Of a stretch of DNA of 33,611 bases, positions 15,517 through 25,400 are shown piece by piece. The stretch covers positions 1-33,611 of the forward strand of contig DASXCU010000099.1 in the NCBI GenBank assembly GCA_036491035.1, in the 5' to 3' direction. The notes beneath the pieces are model-generated. The model saw only the letters and a list, made by a program, of their open reading frames with translations. It made no database searches and was not told where the DNA came from. Made by a program: the position numbers and the translations under genes. The stretch's first letter is position 1, and each line of letters starts with the position of its first letter. This DNA is from Galbitalea sp036491035. GTDB lineage: Bacteria; Actinomycetota; Actinomycetes; Actinomycetales; Microbacteriaceae.

Positions 15517-16800
15517 TCAGATGGAGCGGAGCGCCTGAATGGGACGCATGGTGGCGGCGCGCCCCGCGGGATAGACCCCGAAGAAGACGCCGATGGCGAC
15601 GGAGACTCCGAGAGCGAGCGGTATCGAATAGCCGATCAGCACCGGCTGGGTCCCGTTGATCTGGAATTGCGCGGCAAAGATCGCGACCACGACTCCGAGG
15701 ATCCCGCCGAGCAGGGTCAAAATGGCCGCTTCCGCGAGGAACTGTCCGAGGATCGCGCCCCGGGTCGCGCCGAGCGCCTTGCGGATGCCGATCTCGCGGG
15801 TCCGCTCCGTGACCGTCACGAGCATGACGTTCGTCACGCCGATTCCGCCGACCAGGAGGCTGATGGCGGCAACCGCCGCGAGCAGCACGGTGAAGCTCGT
15901 TGCGCTTGCCTCGGCCGTCGAGAGCAGCGTGCTCGCGTTGGTGATCGTGTACGGGAGAGACGACGACGTGGTTCCGCTTCCGGATGCCGCGGCCGCGGCG
16001 CGACGGAATCGACCGGTACCGGCGGTCGTTCCCGTTGATGTCGCGCTCGCGGCCGAGGATGCGCTCACGTGCAGAAGCTGGTTGAGCTCCACACCCAACT
16101 CGCCTTCCGCAGCGGTCACCCCTCCCGAGGTCTTCGCCTCGGCGAGCAGTGAGCTCAGCGCGCCGAACCCGGTGAAGGATCGCTGCACCCGAGTGACCGG
16201 AGCGATCACCTCCGAGTTGGGGTCGTTGAATCCGGTGGAACTCTGGGTAGCCAGTATGCCGACCACGGTGAACGGCGTTCCGTCCACCGTGATCGACTGG
16301 CCAAGCGCCGAGCCTGTCGGGTACAGCTCGGTCGCAAGCGTGGAGCCGATCACGGCGACCTTGGCGGCGCCGGTGACGTCTGCTTTCGTGAAGGCGCTCC
16401 CGCTCGCGACGCTCGCGGTCGACACGGTGAAGTAGTCCGCGCTGGTGCCGATGATGGAGACGTTGCTTTCGGAGGCGTTCGTCGAGGAGACCGTCAGGGA
16501 CGTCGTCGCCTCGGGCACTACCGCCTTGACGTGTCCGAGACCGGCGGCGCCGAGCTTGTCGCTCACGGCGAGAGTGATCGCGGAGGATCCGGACTCGTTG
16601 CCATTCGAACGGATCGTCAGCGTGTTGGTTCCGAGGGAGGTGATCAGGCTGTTGACCCGCTGCGCGGACCCGTTGCCGACCGCCATCAGGAGGATGACCG
16701 CGCCGACGCCGATGAGAACGCCGAGCATGGTGAGGATCGACCGCAGCTTGTTCGCGGTGACGCCACGGACGGCGGAGAGCAGGATGTCGCCGAATTTCAT
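15517..16800 (-). CDS. MacB/YknZ-like ABC transporter permease
   Basis: This 427-residue protein has the layout of MacB-type permeases: one N-terminal helix (about 20-42, LTMLGVLIGVGAVILLMAVG), a large extracytoplasmic MacB_PCD-like domain (about 50-300), and three C-terminal FtsX helices (around 305-330, 350-380 and 390-412). The segment NVMLVTVTERTREIGIRKALGAT is the conserved cytosolic motif that couples to the ATPase. The extracellular domain has an unusual Ala/Ser/Gly insertion around 265-282. MacB proteins use ATP hydrolysis to drive extracellular conformational change rather than classic transport. The start overlaps the ATPase stop by 4 nt. The C-terminal PAGRAATMRPIQALR is typical. 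Confidence 0.93.
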   Translation of the reverse strand: MKFGDILLSAVRGVTANKLRSILTMLGVLIGVGAVILLMAVGNGSAQRVNSLITSLGTNTLTIRSNGNESGSSAITLAVSDKLGAAGLGHVKAVVPEATTSLTVSSTNASESNVSIIGTSADYFTVSTASVASGSAFTKADVTGAAKVAVIGSTLATELYPTGSALGQSITVDGTPFTVVGILATQSSTGFNDPNSEVIAPVTRVQRSFTGFGALSSLLAEAKTSGGVTAAEGELGVELNQLLHVSASSAASATSTGTTAGTGRFRRAAAAASGSGTTSSSLPYTITNASTLLSTAEASATSFTVLLAAVAAISLLVGGIGVTNVMLVTVTERTREIGIRKALGATRGAILGQFLAEAAILTLLGGILGVVVAIFAAQFQINGTQPVLIGYSIPLALGVSVAIGVFFGVYPAGRAATMRPIQALRSI

Positions 16801-17516
16801 CGGACCAGCTCCCTCTCCCGGTTCAGCTCATCCGAGGTGATCAGGCCGTCCTTGACGTGGACGACTCGATGCGCGCGGCCGGCCACGTTCTCCTCGTGCG
16901 TGATGATGACGATGGTGCGCCCCTGCGCGGCGAGCTGGTCGAAGATCGCGAGGATCTCGTGCGTCGACTCGGAGTCGAGGTTTCCAGTCGGCTCATCGGC
17001 GAGGAGGAGCGTCGGATTCGTTACGAGCGCGCGGGCGATGGCGACGCGCTGTTGCTGTCCGCCCGAGAGAGCCTGCGGGCGGTGGTCGGCGCGATGCGAC
17101 AGGCCGACGAGCTCGAGAGCCTCCAGGGCTCGACGTTTGCGCTCGGCATACTTCACGCCGCCGTAGGCGAGCGGAAGCTCTGTGTTCTGCAGTGCCGTCA
17201 TCCGGGGCACGAGATTGAAGGACTGGAACACGAACCCGATCTCGCGGTTCCGGACTCGTGCGAGCTCCTTCTCGTCCAGATCGTTGACATCGTTCCCGGC
17301 GAGCGAGTACGTCCCCGACGAGGCGACATCGAGGCAGCCCAGCAGGTTCATGAGCGTCGACTTGCCGGAACCGGAGGGACCCATGATCGCGAGGTACTCG
17401 CCCGCGGCAACCGTGAGGTCGATACCCCGCAGTGCGTGCACCTGGGCGTCTCCCGTGCCGTAGAGCTGGTGGATGCCGCGCAGCTCGAGAACGCTGCCGG
17501 CCGGATCCTGTGGCAT
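16797..17516 (-). CDS. MacB/LolD-type ABC transporter ATP-binding protein
   Basis: The 239-residue ATPase has a complete motif set: Walker A GPSGSGKS (46-53), Q-loop in FVFQSFNL, signature LSGGQQQRVAIARAL (150-164), Walker B LLLADEPTGNLD (170-181, Glu175) and the switch His207 in IIITHE. The LADEPTGNLDS pattern is characteristic of the MacB/LolD/FtsE group, which works with FtsX-fold permeases. It is encoded between the adaptor and the permease: its ATG shares one base with the adaptor stop (TGATG) and its stop overlaps the permease ATG, so the three are a translationally coupled unit that probably forms one envelope complex. Confidence 0.95.
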   Translation of the reverse strand: MPQDPAGSVLELRGIHQLYGTGDAQVHALRGIDLTVAAGEYLAIMGPSGSGKSTLMNLLGCLDVASSGTYSLAGNDVNDLDEKELARVRNREIGFVFQSFNLVPRMTALQNTELPLAYGGVKYAERKRRALEALELVGLSHRADHRPQALSGGQQQRVAIARALVTNPTLLLADEPTGNLDSESTHEILAIFDQLAAQGRTIVIITHEENVAGRAHRVVHVKDGLITSDELNRERELVR

Positions 17517-18808
17517 CAGTTGTTCCCGCCGCGGTTGCCGAAGCCGCCGCCCGTGCCGCCGGTGCCGCCGCCGAATCCACCGCCGCCGAAGCCGCCCCCA
17601 CCGCCGGTGGTGCCGGTGGTTCCCGTGGTGCCGGTGGTCGTGGTGAGGGTCGAAACCGAGCCGATGACGATCGTCTCGCCCGCCGTCAGGCCGGACTTGA
17701 TCTCGGTGCCGTCGTCACCGACGATCCCGGTCGTCACCGTGACCGCGGTCGTCTTGCCGTTCCTGATCACCTTCACCGTGGAAACACCGTTGGCGGTCGA
17801 GATCGCCGCCGCCGGCACGTAGAGGGCTGTCGCTGCGGACGAGCTGGTCGTGATGGTGACGTCCGCCGTCTGGCCGATGCGCAGGTTCTTGGGCGGTGTC
17901 GTCAGCGTGATCGTCGTCGCGTAGGTGACGATCGAGTTACTCGCCGTCCCCGTCGGGGCGATCGCCGTGACGGTGGCCTTCGAGGATGCGCCGGTGATGG
18001 CCGGGAACGACACTGTCGCGGCCTGGCCCACCTTGACATCCGCGATGTCCGCCTCGGCGATTGCCGCGGTGATCGTGAACTTGGATACATCGGCGATGGT
18101 CATGAGCCCCGACGACGAACTCGACGAGCTGCTCGATGACGAGCTGGAGTTGCTGCCGGTTCCGCCCGTGCCGGAGCCGCTGCTCGACGAGCTGTTGGTG
18201 CCGGTCGCGCTCCCGCCGACCTGGCCATTGACGGCCACCACCAGTCCCGCGATCGGAGACGTGAGCGTCGCGTCGGCGAGATTCTCTTCGGCGGTGGTCA
18301 GCGCGGTCTTGGCGTTGGCTACCGTGTCCTCCTGCGAGTAGTACTGCTGCTGCGCCTGCTGTACGTTCTGGCCGCCGGCCTCGGCCTGCACGAGTGAGGT
18401 GTGGTCGTCCGACAGGATCGTGTTGGCGTGGCTCAGGGACGTCTTCGCGTTGGTCACGGCCGTCGACAGGTCGGCGGTCTGCAACGTCCCGAGCACCTCA
18501 CCCTGCGTGACGGTCGCACCGAGAGCGACGTTGACGGTAGCGATGGTTCCCGAGGCTCCGAAGGATGCGGTCACCTCCTGCACGGGGGCGATCGACCCGG
18601 ATGCCGTGATCGACGTGCTGACCGTGCCCTGTTCCACCGTGCCGGTCAGCTGGGTGGTCGAGGCCGCTATCGACGCCTTGAAGGGGTTGAAGATGATCAC
18701 AGCGCTGGCGGCCGCGATAACGATCACGGCGATCAGCACGGTGTTGATGATCACGGGTCGGGAGAATTTCATGAGGGGAATAGTGCCCGACATTCCTATG
18801 AACTGCAT
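17516..18808 (-). CDS. MacA/YknX-like efflux adaptor with Ser and Gly tracts
   Basis: The 430-residue protein starts with a single membrane anchor (about 16-40) followed by the adaptor fold: a first lipoyl half (ASFGASGTIATVNVALGATV, about 81-100), a helical hairpin (about 112-180), the second half (TLTSPIAGLVVAVNGQVG, about 181-198) and a beta-barrel/membrane-proximal part. Two odd features stand out. Inside the second lipoyl half lies a low-complexity Ser/Gly/Thr insert (about 199-234) with a run of 13 serines. The C-terminus is a Gly/Thr-rich tail ending RGGNN. Adaptors of this type connect the ABC pump to its substrate outside the membrane. The start is uncertain: ATG codons at 18808, 18793 and 18772 are all possible, and the last gives the most usual N-terminus. 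Confidence 0.9.
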   Translation of the reverse strand: MQFIGMSGTIPLMKFSRPVIINTVLIAVIVIAAASAVIIFNPFKASIAASTTQLTGTVEQGTVSTSITASGSIAPVQEVTASFGASGTIATVNVALGATVTQGEVLGTLQTADLSTAVTNAKTSLSHANTILSDDHTSLVQAEAGGQNVQQAQQQYYSQEDTVANAKTALTTAEENLADATLTSPIAGLVVAVNGQVGGSATGTNSSSSSGSGTGGTGSNSSSSSSSSSSSSSGLMTIADVSKFTITAAIAEADIADVKVGQAATVSFPAITGASSKATVTAIAPTGTASNSIVTYATTITLTTPPKNLRIGQTADVTITTSSSAATALYVPAAAISTANGVSTVKVIRNGKTTAVTVTTGIVGDDGTEIKSGLTAGETIVIGSVSTLTTTTGTTGTTGTTGGGGGFGGGGFGGGTGGTGGGFGNRGGNN

Positions 18809-18826
18809 AAGGACCGGCTGCGGCTT

Positions 18827-18838
18827 TGACGTTTGTCG
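18827..18838. promoter_or_regulatory. TGACGTTTGTCG, near copy of the palindrome at 9688
   Basis: Ten of twelve bases match the palindrome at 9688-9699, the differences being two A-to-G changes. It lies between the divergent export operon and the membrane-protein gene, in the loop of a larger stem (CTGCGGC at 18818-18824 with GCCGCAG at 18845-18851). Control of the export operon by the NarL-type regulator encoded at 11342-11950 is possible but rests on this similarity alone. Confidence 0.3.
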
Positions 18839-18886
18839 TTTCCGGCCGCAGAACCTTAAGCTCGGATCGGAAGCGAGGATGCCCCG

Positions 18887-19408
18887 ATGAGCGACGACAA
18901 GAACGTGAAGGTCGATCCACGATTTGATCCGGCGTTTCAGCGAGGCTTCGACCAGAGCATCCCGATCGAGGAGTACGTCCCCGAACCGGCGCCTCGCACA
19001 CCGCCCGCGGCGCCGAGCCCGACCCCCGTCGTCGAACCGCTCCGCGCGGCAAAACCTCCGGTTCCGCGCCCGGCTCCCGCCCCTCTCGCAGAGGCCGCTC
19101 CGCCCGTCGTGGGCGAGGAGGAGCCGGACGAGTCCGACGTCGCGCCGGAGGCCGAGCTCGAATCCAACCCGGCGCGCAATCCGTTCCTTCTGTTCCTCTG
19201 CATCATCGCGATCGCGCTGGTCGCCGCGGGCGTGTGGCTCTTCGTTCGGTCCGGGGACGCGTTCAACAGCCGCGAGGTGCGGTCACAGGGTGACTACATG
19301 TCGCTCGATGCCACCATCCACATGGCGCCGTTCATCGCGTTGCTCGGTGCGGCGACCGCGATCGGTGTGCTCTTCGTGTTCGCTTCGAAATGGAGACGCC
19401 GCCGCTAG
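18887..19408 (+). CDS. two-helix membrane protein with Pro-rich N-terminus
   Basis: The 173-residue product begins with a short acidic/basic segment (SDDKNVKVDPRFDPAFQRGF), continues with a long Pro/Ala/Glu-rich disordered region (about 25-95) and ends with two membrane segments at about 103-123 and 141-163, closed by a basic tail (SKWRRRR). It is not recognised as a named family, although similar cytosolic-linker membrane proteins are common in this bacterial group. The FDPAFQRGF start could be a docking peptide. A GAGG ribosome binding site lies about 8 nt before the ATG. It is divergent from the export operon, and its stop overlaps the convergent DUF3052 gene by 4 nt. Confidence 0.78.
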   Translation: MSDDKNVKVDPRFDPAFQRGFDQSIPIEEYVPEPAPRTPPAAPSPTPVVEPLRAAKPPVPRPAPAPLAEAAPPVVGEEEPDESDVAPEAELESNPARNPFLLFLCIIAIALVAAGVWLFVRSGDAFNSREVRSQGDYMSLDATIHMAPFIALLGAATAIGVLFVFASKWRRRR

Positions 19409-19815
19409 GTCCCGGCGGTACGTGCGCTGACGCGCCAGACCAGCTTCAGCCCCGACCAGTCGGCGTCGATCGCCGCCACCTTCGTGTCGACGAGCGATCG
19501 CGCGAGCGCCGCCTCCCGCACCGTGTTGTCGGTGATGTCGCTCTCGTGGCCGCCGGCTCTCCGTGGCCAGGCGATCCACAGTGCGCCCGCCGGGAAGATC
19601 CCCGATTCGAGTCGCGCGAGCGCCGGCGTGATCTGCTCCGCGCGCGAGACGAACGCGAGAACGATGTCGGCAGTGTCGTCCGCGACGACCCGGTCACCCG
19701 GGTCCGGAGGCGTATCGAACGACCACCCCGCGGGCTCGCCGTCCAGCCGCCAGCGGGCACCCGGGACGAGTCCGAGTTTCTTCAGCTGCGCGCTCGGAGC
19801 GGCATCGGTCGGCAC
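19405..19815 (-). CDS. DUF3052 family protein
   Basis: The 136-residue protein matches DUF3052, a small soluble family frequent in actinobacteria: AQLKKLGLVPGARWRL (about 9-24), a middle AFVSRAEQITPALARLESG, the core WIAWPRRAGGHESDITDNTV (about 80-99) and the end VAAIDADWSGLKLVWR. The family resembles mycobacterial SRPBCC-neighbouring proteins whose function is not established; the name is all that can be given. The GTG start has no Shine-Dalgarno, but TATCAT (19829-19824) lies 8 nt before it, pointing to a leaderless transcript. Confidence 0.85.
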   Translation of the reverse strand: MPTDAAPSAQLKKLGLVPGARWRLDGEPAGWSFDTPPDPGDRVVADDTADIVLAFVSRAEQITPALARLESGIFPAGALWIAWPRRAGGHESDITDNTVREAALARSLVDTKVAAIDADWSGLKLVWRVSARTAGT

Positions 19816-19823
19816 AGTCCCCG

Positions 19824-19829
19824 ATGATA
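19824..19829 (-). promoter_or_regulatory. candidate -10 box before the DUF3052 gene
   Basis: TATCAT on the - strand matches the TATAAT consensus in five of six positions and lies 8 nt before the GTG at 19815, in the 39-nt gap after the glycosylase gene. Confidence 0.45.
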
Positions 19830-19854
19830 GCGGCGCGGAAATCCGGAATGTCTT

Positions 19855-20634
19855 CTAGGTCTGACAGACCGGGCAATAGAAGGTCTGCCGCTCGGTCAGC
19901 TCCGACTCGCCCAGGGATCCCTGCACGATAGGCGTTCCGCATCGCCGACACGGCTGCCGCTCCCGACCGTGCACCCAGGTCTGGTGGCCGCGCCGCAGGT
20001 CACCGGTCGTCACGCGCTCGCCCCGATCCCGGTTCGTCAGAATCAGGCGGTGCGCGAGACCCACGAGCCCCGACAGGTCGGGAACGTCCCGCACGGGCCG
20101 CGTGGGACGGACGCCGCGCAGGAAGCACAGCTCGTTGCGGTAAACGTTGCCAAGTCCGGCGATCACGCGCTGGTCGAGAACGGCGAGGCCGATCGGGCGA
20201 TCCGGATCCACCGCCAGGTTCGAGACGGCGAGTCCGGGATCCCAGTCCGGTGAAAGGATGTCTGGACCGAGGTAGCCGACCACCTCGCTCTCCTTCTCGC
20301 GCGGTACCACCTCGAGTTCGCCCAGGCGGAACCCCACCGCCTCGACGCCCGGCACCGCGAGGATCGCGCGGGCCTGGAATGACGGGCTGCGCCAGCGTGC
20401 GCCATCCCGGTAGATGTCCCAGGATCCCTCCATCTTGAGGTGACTGTGGATCGTGAACTCGCCGATCCGATGCAGCAGGTGCTTGCCGACGCTCACAACG
20501 CTCTCCACGCGTTCGCCTGTGAGATCGACGGTTGCAAACGCGGGCACGCGAATGTCGCAGCGCACGAGAACCTTGCCGGCCAGCACGTCATTGAGAGCGC
20601 GCGCCGATCGATAGACGGTGTCACCCTCCGGCAC
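19855..20634 (-). CDS. nei2: Fpg/Nei family DNA glycosylase, Nei2-type
   Basis: The mature N-terminus must be Pro-Glu, because the amine of Pro2 attacks the damaged nucleotide. The sequence PEGDTVYRSARAL directly after the GTG at 20634 therefore fixes the start and gives 259 residues. Further landmarks are the conserved lysine in SVGKHLLHR (Lys51), the strand HLKMEGSWD, the H2TH region VIAGLGNVYRNELCF and a C-terminal four-cysteine zinc finger (CRRC and CPVC, separated by 22 residues). Enzymes of this group excise oxidised pyrimidines and nick abasic sites. In mycobacteria the gene lies beside lhr; here one gene separates them. The GTG overlaps the stop of the gene before it by one base (TAGTG), implying coupling. 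Confidence 0.93.
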   Translation of the reverse strand: MPEGDTVYRSARALNDVLAGKVLVRCDIRVPAFATVDLTGERVESVVSVGKHLLHRIGEFTIHSHLKMEGSWDIYRDGARWRSPSFQARAILAVPGVEAVGFRLGELEVVPREKESEVVGYLGPDILSPDWDPGLAVSNLAVDPDRPIGLAVLDQRVIAGLGNVYRNELCFLRGVRPTRPVRDVPDLSGLVGLAHRLILTNRDRGERVTTGDLRRGHQTWVHGRERQPCRRCGTPIVQGSLGESELTERQTFYCPVCQT

Positions 20635-22403
20635 TACCGGCCCACCGCGTAGCCCTGCATGCCACGCGGATTGGCCGCCGCGCGCATGCGGTCCGGGCCG
20701 AAACTCACAGCCGAGAGTCGTCCGAGCTGCCATGGTCCGGACTCGACGAGGTCATGGCCGCGAGCGCGGAGGCCGTCCAGAACCTCGCGGCCCACGCGGT
20801 CCTCGACCACCGCACCGCCCGGTATCCGCTCGCGCGGCCAAAACGATTCGGTTGCCGAGGTCGTGTGCAGGTTGGGTGCGTCGATCGCCTGCTGCAACTC
20901 GTACCCACCGACCAGGTGGCGGAGAAGGAGGGTGAGCTGCCACTGGTCCTGCTGGTCACCACCCGGAGTGCCGAGCGCGAGGATCGTGCCGTCCGCTCGT
21001 CGCACGAGTGTCGGACTGAGCGTCGTCCGTGGGCGCTGGCCGGGACGAAGACTCGACGCCAGCCCATCCTCGAGCCAGGTCATCTGCAGCCGGGAACCCA
21101 GGCAGAAACCGAGGTCCGGGATGTGCGGGGACGACTGCAGCCATCCACCGGATGGCGTGATCGAGACCACATTCCCGAATCGGTCTGCGACGTCGAGGTG
21201 GCAGGTGTCGCCGCGCGTTGTCCCATCGCGGCCGACCGTCGGCTCACCGATCCCCGCGACACTGGTGCCCTCTCCGGCAGCGAGACCGGTCGTCGGAATG
21301 CGTGGGGATCGTCCATTCGGCGAACCCGGTCGCTGCTCTCGCGACGCGGTGTCGGCGATCAGCGTTCTGCGCTCCTCGGAGTACGCGGGCGACAGCAGGG
21401 TGTCGAGCGGGGTGCTGCCGTCGTCCCCGTACCAGGCGTCGCGGTCCGCGAGCGCGAGTTTCAGAACCTCGAGCACCGTGTGAGCCCCGAGTTCTGTTGA
21501 CGGGTCGAGGCGCTCGTCGGGCAGGCCGTCGAGGATGGCGAGGGACTGGAGCAGGCTTGGTCCCTGGGTCCACGCGCCGGCCTTGAACACGGTGTCGCCC
21601 CGGAAGTCGAGTGCGACCGGGGCCTCCCAGGTCGCCCGATAGTCGGCCACGTCGTCCGCGGTGATAACGCCCGCATGGTCGTCGCCCGAGGAATCCCGAA
21701 GGGGGGTGCGAACGAATTCGTCGATCGCCTGGGCCACGAATCCCGAACTCCACTCGTGGCGTGCGGCGTCGATGCGCGCTTCTCGGGTTTTCCCGTCGGC
21801 GACCAGCAGTAGTCGCCGGAGAGTCGCCGCCCACTCCGGTCTCGTGTGGATGCTGCCCGCCTCGACGCCGAGCCACTGCCGCGCGGACGTCGGCCACGCG
21901 TCTCGGAACAGCTGGGTGACTGTGCCGATCGTGCGGGCGACCGCCGGAAGCACGGGGTAACCGTCCTCCGCGTAGTGCAGGGCGAAATCGACGACGTCGG
22001 CCAGCTCCCACGTTCCGTGGTCGCGAAGGAGCAGCAGCCACGCGTCGAACGCCCCCGGGACAGTCGCGGCGAGAAAGCCGCTGCCCGGCACCAGGTCGAG
22101 CCCCCGTGCACGATAGCCGGCGACGGATGCGCCTCGCGGAGCCGCCGCGAGACCGGCCAGGATTCGCGGCTGCGCTCCCGCGGGTGCGATCAGGCCGACC
22201 AGATCGCCACCCGGACCGTTCAGGTGCGGCTCAACGATCTGCAGCACGAGCCCCGTGGCCACGGCCGCGTCGAAGGCGTTGCCGCCACGCTCGAGCACGG
22301 CCATTCCCGACGAGGAGGCGAGCCAGTGGGTGGAGGCGACCATCCCGAAGTTCCCGCGCAGGGTGGGACGTGTCGTGAATTCGGCTGCGGGGATGAAGGA
22401 CAT
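20634..22403 (-). CDS. gamma-glutamyltransferase-like Ntn hydrolase
   Basis: The 589-residue protein has the overall layout of gamma-glutamyltranspeptidase: an N-terminal segment with GMVASTHWLASSSGMAVLER and GGNAFDAAVATGLVLQIVEP (about 20-60), GPGGD, the long linker and the predicted autocleavage point before Thr400 in RGDTCHLDVADRFGNVVS. After it come SGGWLQSS, a RPRTTLSPTLV segment and GTPGGDQQDQWQLTLL. The TxH signature and the glycine-rich motifs are present, but the DTCHLDV and LGFCLGSR wording marks the diverged actinobacterial YwrD-like branch, whose substrate is not known. No signal peptide is seen, so a cytosolic location is likely. It lies 17 nt behind lhr and overlaps the glycosylase start. 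Confidence 0.9.
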   Translation of the reverse strand: MSFIPAAEFTTRPTLRGNFGMVASTHWLASSSGMAVLERGGNAFDAAVATGLVLQIVEPHLNGPGGDLVGLIAPAGAQPRILAGLAAAPRGASVAGYRARGLDLVPGSGFLAATVPGAFDAWLLLLRDHGTWELADVVDFALHYAEDGYPVLPAVARTIGTVTQLFRDAWPTSARQWLGVEAGSIHTRPEWAATLRRLLLVADGKTREARIDAARHEWSSGFVAQAIDEFVRTPLRDSSGDDHAGVITADDVADYRATWEAPVALDFRGDTVFKAGAWTQGPSLLQSLAILDGLPDERLDPSTELGAHTVLEVLKLALADRDAWYGDDGSTPLDTLLSPAYSEERRTLIADTASREQRPGSPNGRSPRIPTTGLAAGEGTSVAGIGEPTVGRDGTTRGDTCHLDVADRFGNVVSITPSGGWLQSSPHIPDLGFCLGSRLQMTWLEDGLASSLRPGQRPRTTLSPTLVRRADGTILALGTPGGDQQDQWQLTLLLRHLVGGYELQQAIDAPNLHTTSATESFWPRERIPGGAVVEDRVGREVLDGLRARGHDLVESGPWQLGRLSAVSFGPDRMRAAANPRGMQGYAVGR

Positions 22404-22420
22404 CTGTCTATTGTGCGTCG

Positions 22421-25400
22421 CTACGCCCGGAGCCGGAGACCCTGCGGAGTCGGGGCGAAGCCTGCTGTCGCGAGCGCGACCCCGAACGGTGTGCCGATCG
22501 AGAAATCGCCGTCCACCTTCTCGACGCGAAGGCGACCCAAACCACTGCGGACAGTGGCAGCGAGCGATGCCGCCGCGGCGGCCAGCACGGCCTCGTCCGC
22601 GCTGAAGGTGAGTACGGTCTTACCGCCGCGTTCGATGTAGGCGACGAGCTGGCCATCCACCAGCACAACCAGGGCACCCGCCTTACGACCGGGCCGATGC
22701 CCCTCACCGGCCGGCCAGCCGAGCGCCGCGCCGTAGGGGTTTGCCGGGTCGGTGGCCGCCAGCGTGAATGCGGTGAGCTCCGGCAGGTCGCCGTCGTCCC
22801 TCGTGAACTGCCGCAGGCGGTCAACGGTTGCGCCGGTGCCGAACTGGGCGCCGCCCAGGCCGTCGACGAAGTAGCCGCGGCGAGCCCGTCCCGTCTCCTC
22901 GAACGAGGAGAGCACCTTATAGGCGAGGGCGAAGCCTCCACGGATTCCCTCATTGGTCACGGCGCCGCGGGTCACGATGCCGTGGCGTTCAAGCAGCGCC
23001 TCGGCCGTCGCCTTGGCGCGCACCGTCGTGTCGCCCACGGCGAGTGGCAGCAGCGACCATCGTCCGGCCACGGTCGGCGGGCCGGACTGCAGCGCTCGGA
23101 GGGACTGGTTGGCATTACGGTAGGCGCGCGTTCGTGGCGCTCGTGCCGGTGCGGCCTTCCCGCCGAGGAACGAGCGCAGGGGAGCGAAGGTGTCGTTGGT
23201 GATCAGACCCGCCCAGACGAGATCCCAGATCGCGGCGGCGAGCTCACGGTCATCCGTCTCGCCGACTGCTGCTCCCAGCTGACGGAAGAAGAACGCACCC
23301 CCGCCAGCAAGGGCGACCAGGATGTCCCGCTGCAACTCGGACGTCTCGAAGTCGATGGCCTCGGGGAGGGTTACGGCGGCGGACTCGGCGAGGTGCAGGC
23401 TCACCCAGCCGTCGCTGCCGGGCAGGGAGCCCGCTCCGGACCAGAGCACCTCGCCGGACACGGTGAGCTCGTCGAGCCACGCCTGCGAGTAGTCCCGCAG
23501 CCGGGAGGGAAGGACCAGCGACTCCCAGGCGGAGGCGGGCAGGGCCACGCCGCTCAGCTGGTCGATCACCTGCAGGAGGCCGTCCGCGCCGCGCAGGGCG
23601 CCGCGGTCCGAGAGCGGAGTGACGTGCTGCCAGGCGGGCAGGAAGCGGCCGAGCGTGTCCTGCGACACCGGCTCGACTTCCTGCCGGAGCGCGGCCAGGG
23701 AGCGGCTGCGCAAACGACGGAGAATTTCGGCGTCGACCCACTCGCTCCCGGTAGCGCCGGGGCGGAACTCTCCCTCGACGACGCGGCGATCGCTGCCCAG
23801 TCGTCGCAGGGAGTCGAGAACGACAGCGATGCCGAGCCCGAATCGCTCGGCGACGGCGGAGGCCGCGAACGGTCCGTGAGTGCGCGCGTACCGGCTGACC
23901 AGGTCCCCGACCGGATCGGCCACCGGGTCGATGAATGCGGTCGGAACGCCGATCGGGAGCGCGACACCGAGCGCATCCCGGAGCCGGCTGGCGTCCTCGA
24001 TGATCGCGGAGCGATCCTCGCCCGCGATGCGCGCGGAGAGTACCCGTCGAGTGCGCGCCAGCTCATCGAGCCAGGTGCGCACCTGCGCGGCGTTCTCGTC
24101 CGTCGTTCGTGCGACGATCTCCTCGAGGGAGAGCGGGCCGAGCACGCGCAGCAGATCGACGACGCCCTCCAGGTCGCGGGCTTTGCGATCGGGCGCCAGT
24201 CGCTGCAGCTCGAGCTCGGTCTGGTCGAGGACCTTCGGGTCGAGCAGTTCCCGAAGCTCCGCGCGACCGAGCATCTCGGCGAGCAGGGTCGGGTCCAGGC
24301 TGAGCGCCGCGGCCCGACGTTCGGCGAGCGGTGAGTCACCCTCGTACATGAACGCGGCGACGTAGCCGAACAGCAGTGACCGGGCGAAGGGCGAGGCGGA
24401 TTCCGTTTCGGTCTCGACGATGCGGATCGTGCGTCCCGCGATCTGCCCGGTGAGTTCCATCAGCGCCGGCAGGTCGTAGACATCCTGAAGTACCTCGCGC
24501 ACGGTTTCGAGCACGATCGGGAAGCTCGGGAACTTGCGGGCGACCTCGAGCAGCTGGGAGGCGCGCTGGCGCTGTTGCCAGAGCGGGGACCGTTTGCCGG
24601 GGTTATAGCGCGGCAGGAGCAGGGCGCGGGCGGCGCACTCGCGGAAGCGCGAGGCGAACAGGGCGGAACCGCCGACCTCGTCGGTGACGAGTTGCTCGAG
24701 CTCGCCGGCCTCGAAGACGAACAGTTCGGCGCCGGGCGGCTGGGCATCCGTGTCAGGCAGACGGACGATAATCCCGTCGTCGGCGGCGACCGCGCCGCCG
24801 TCGAACCCGTAGCGCTCCCGCACGCGGGCCGTGACGGCCAGGGCCCAGGGCGAGTGCACGGGCATGCCGTACGGGGAATGGAGGATGACGCGCCAGTCGC
24901 CGAGCTCGTCTCGGAAGCGTTCGACGACGAGCGTCTTGTCGGTGGGAACGTGTCCGGTCGCTCCCTTCTGGTCGGCGATGAACGAGACGAGGTTCGTCAC
25001 GGCCCTCTCATCAAGTCCCGCGGTACGCACGCGCTCGAGGGCTGCGTCCGCCGCGCTCGTTGACACTTCGCGGATGAATCGTCCGACGGCCGCCCCCAGC
25101 TCGGCGGGTCGACCGAGTCCGTCGCCCTTCCAGAACGGGATGCGACCCGGCTGGCCGAACGCCGGCGACACCATAACTCGGTCGTGTGTGATGTCTTCGA
25201 TCCGCCAGCTGGTCGTGCCGAGCGCAATGACGTCGCTCACGCGCGACTCGTAAACCATCTCCTCGTCGAGCTCTCCCACGCGTCCGCCGCCCGCCGCGGC
25301 CCCCACCATGTAGACGCCGAAGAGGCCGCGATCCGGAATCGTGCCCCCGCTCGTGACCGCGAGGCGCTGGGCACCGGGGCGACCGGTGATCGTCCCGGTG

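Noticed and set aside
20635..20733. N-terminal extension of the Nei2-type glycosylase
   Set aside because: The catalytic proline must be residue 2, which fixes the start at 20634.
22697..24334. Plus-strand open frame of 545 codons opposite lhr
   Set aside because: Low-complexity Gly/Arg-rich product without motifs, fully covered by the Lhr C-terminal region.
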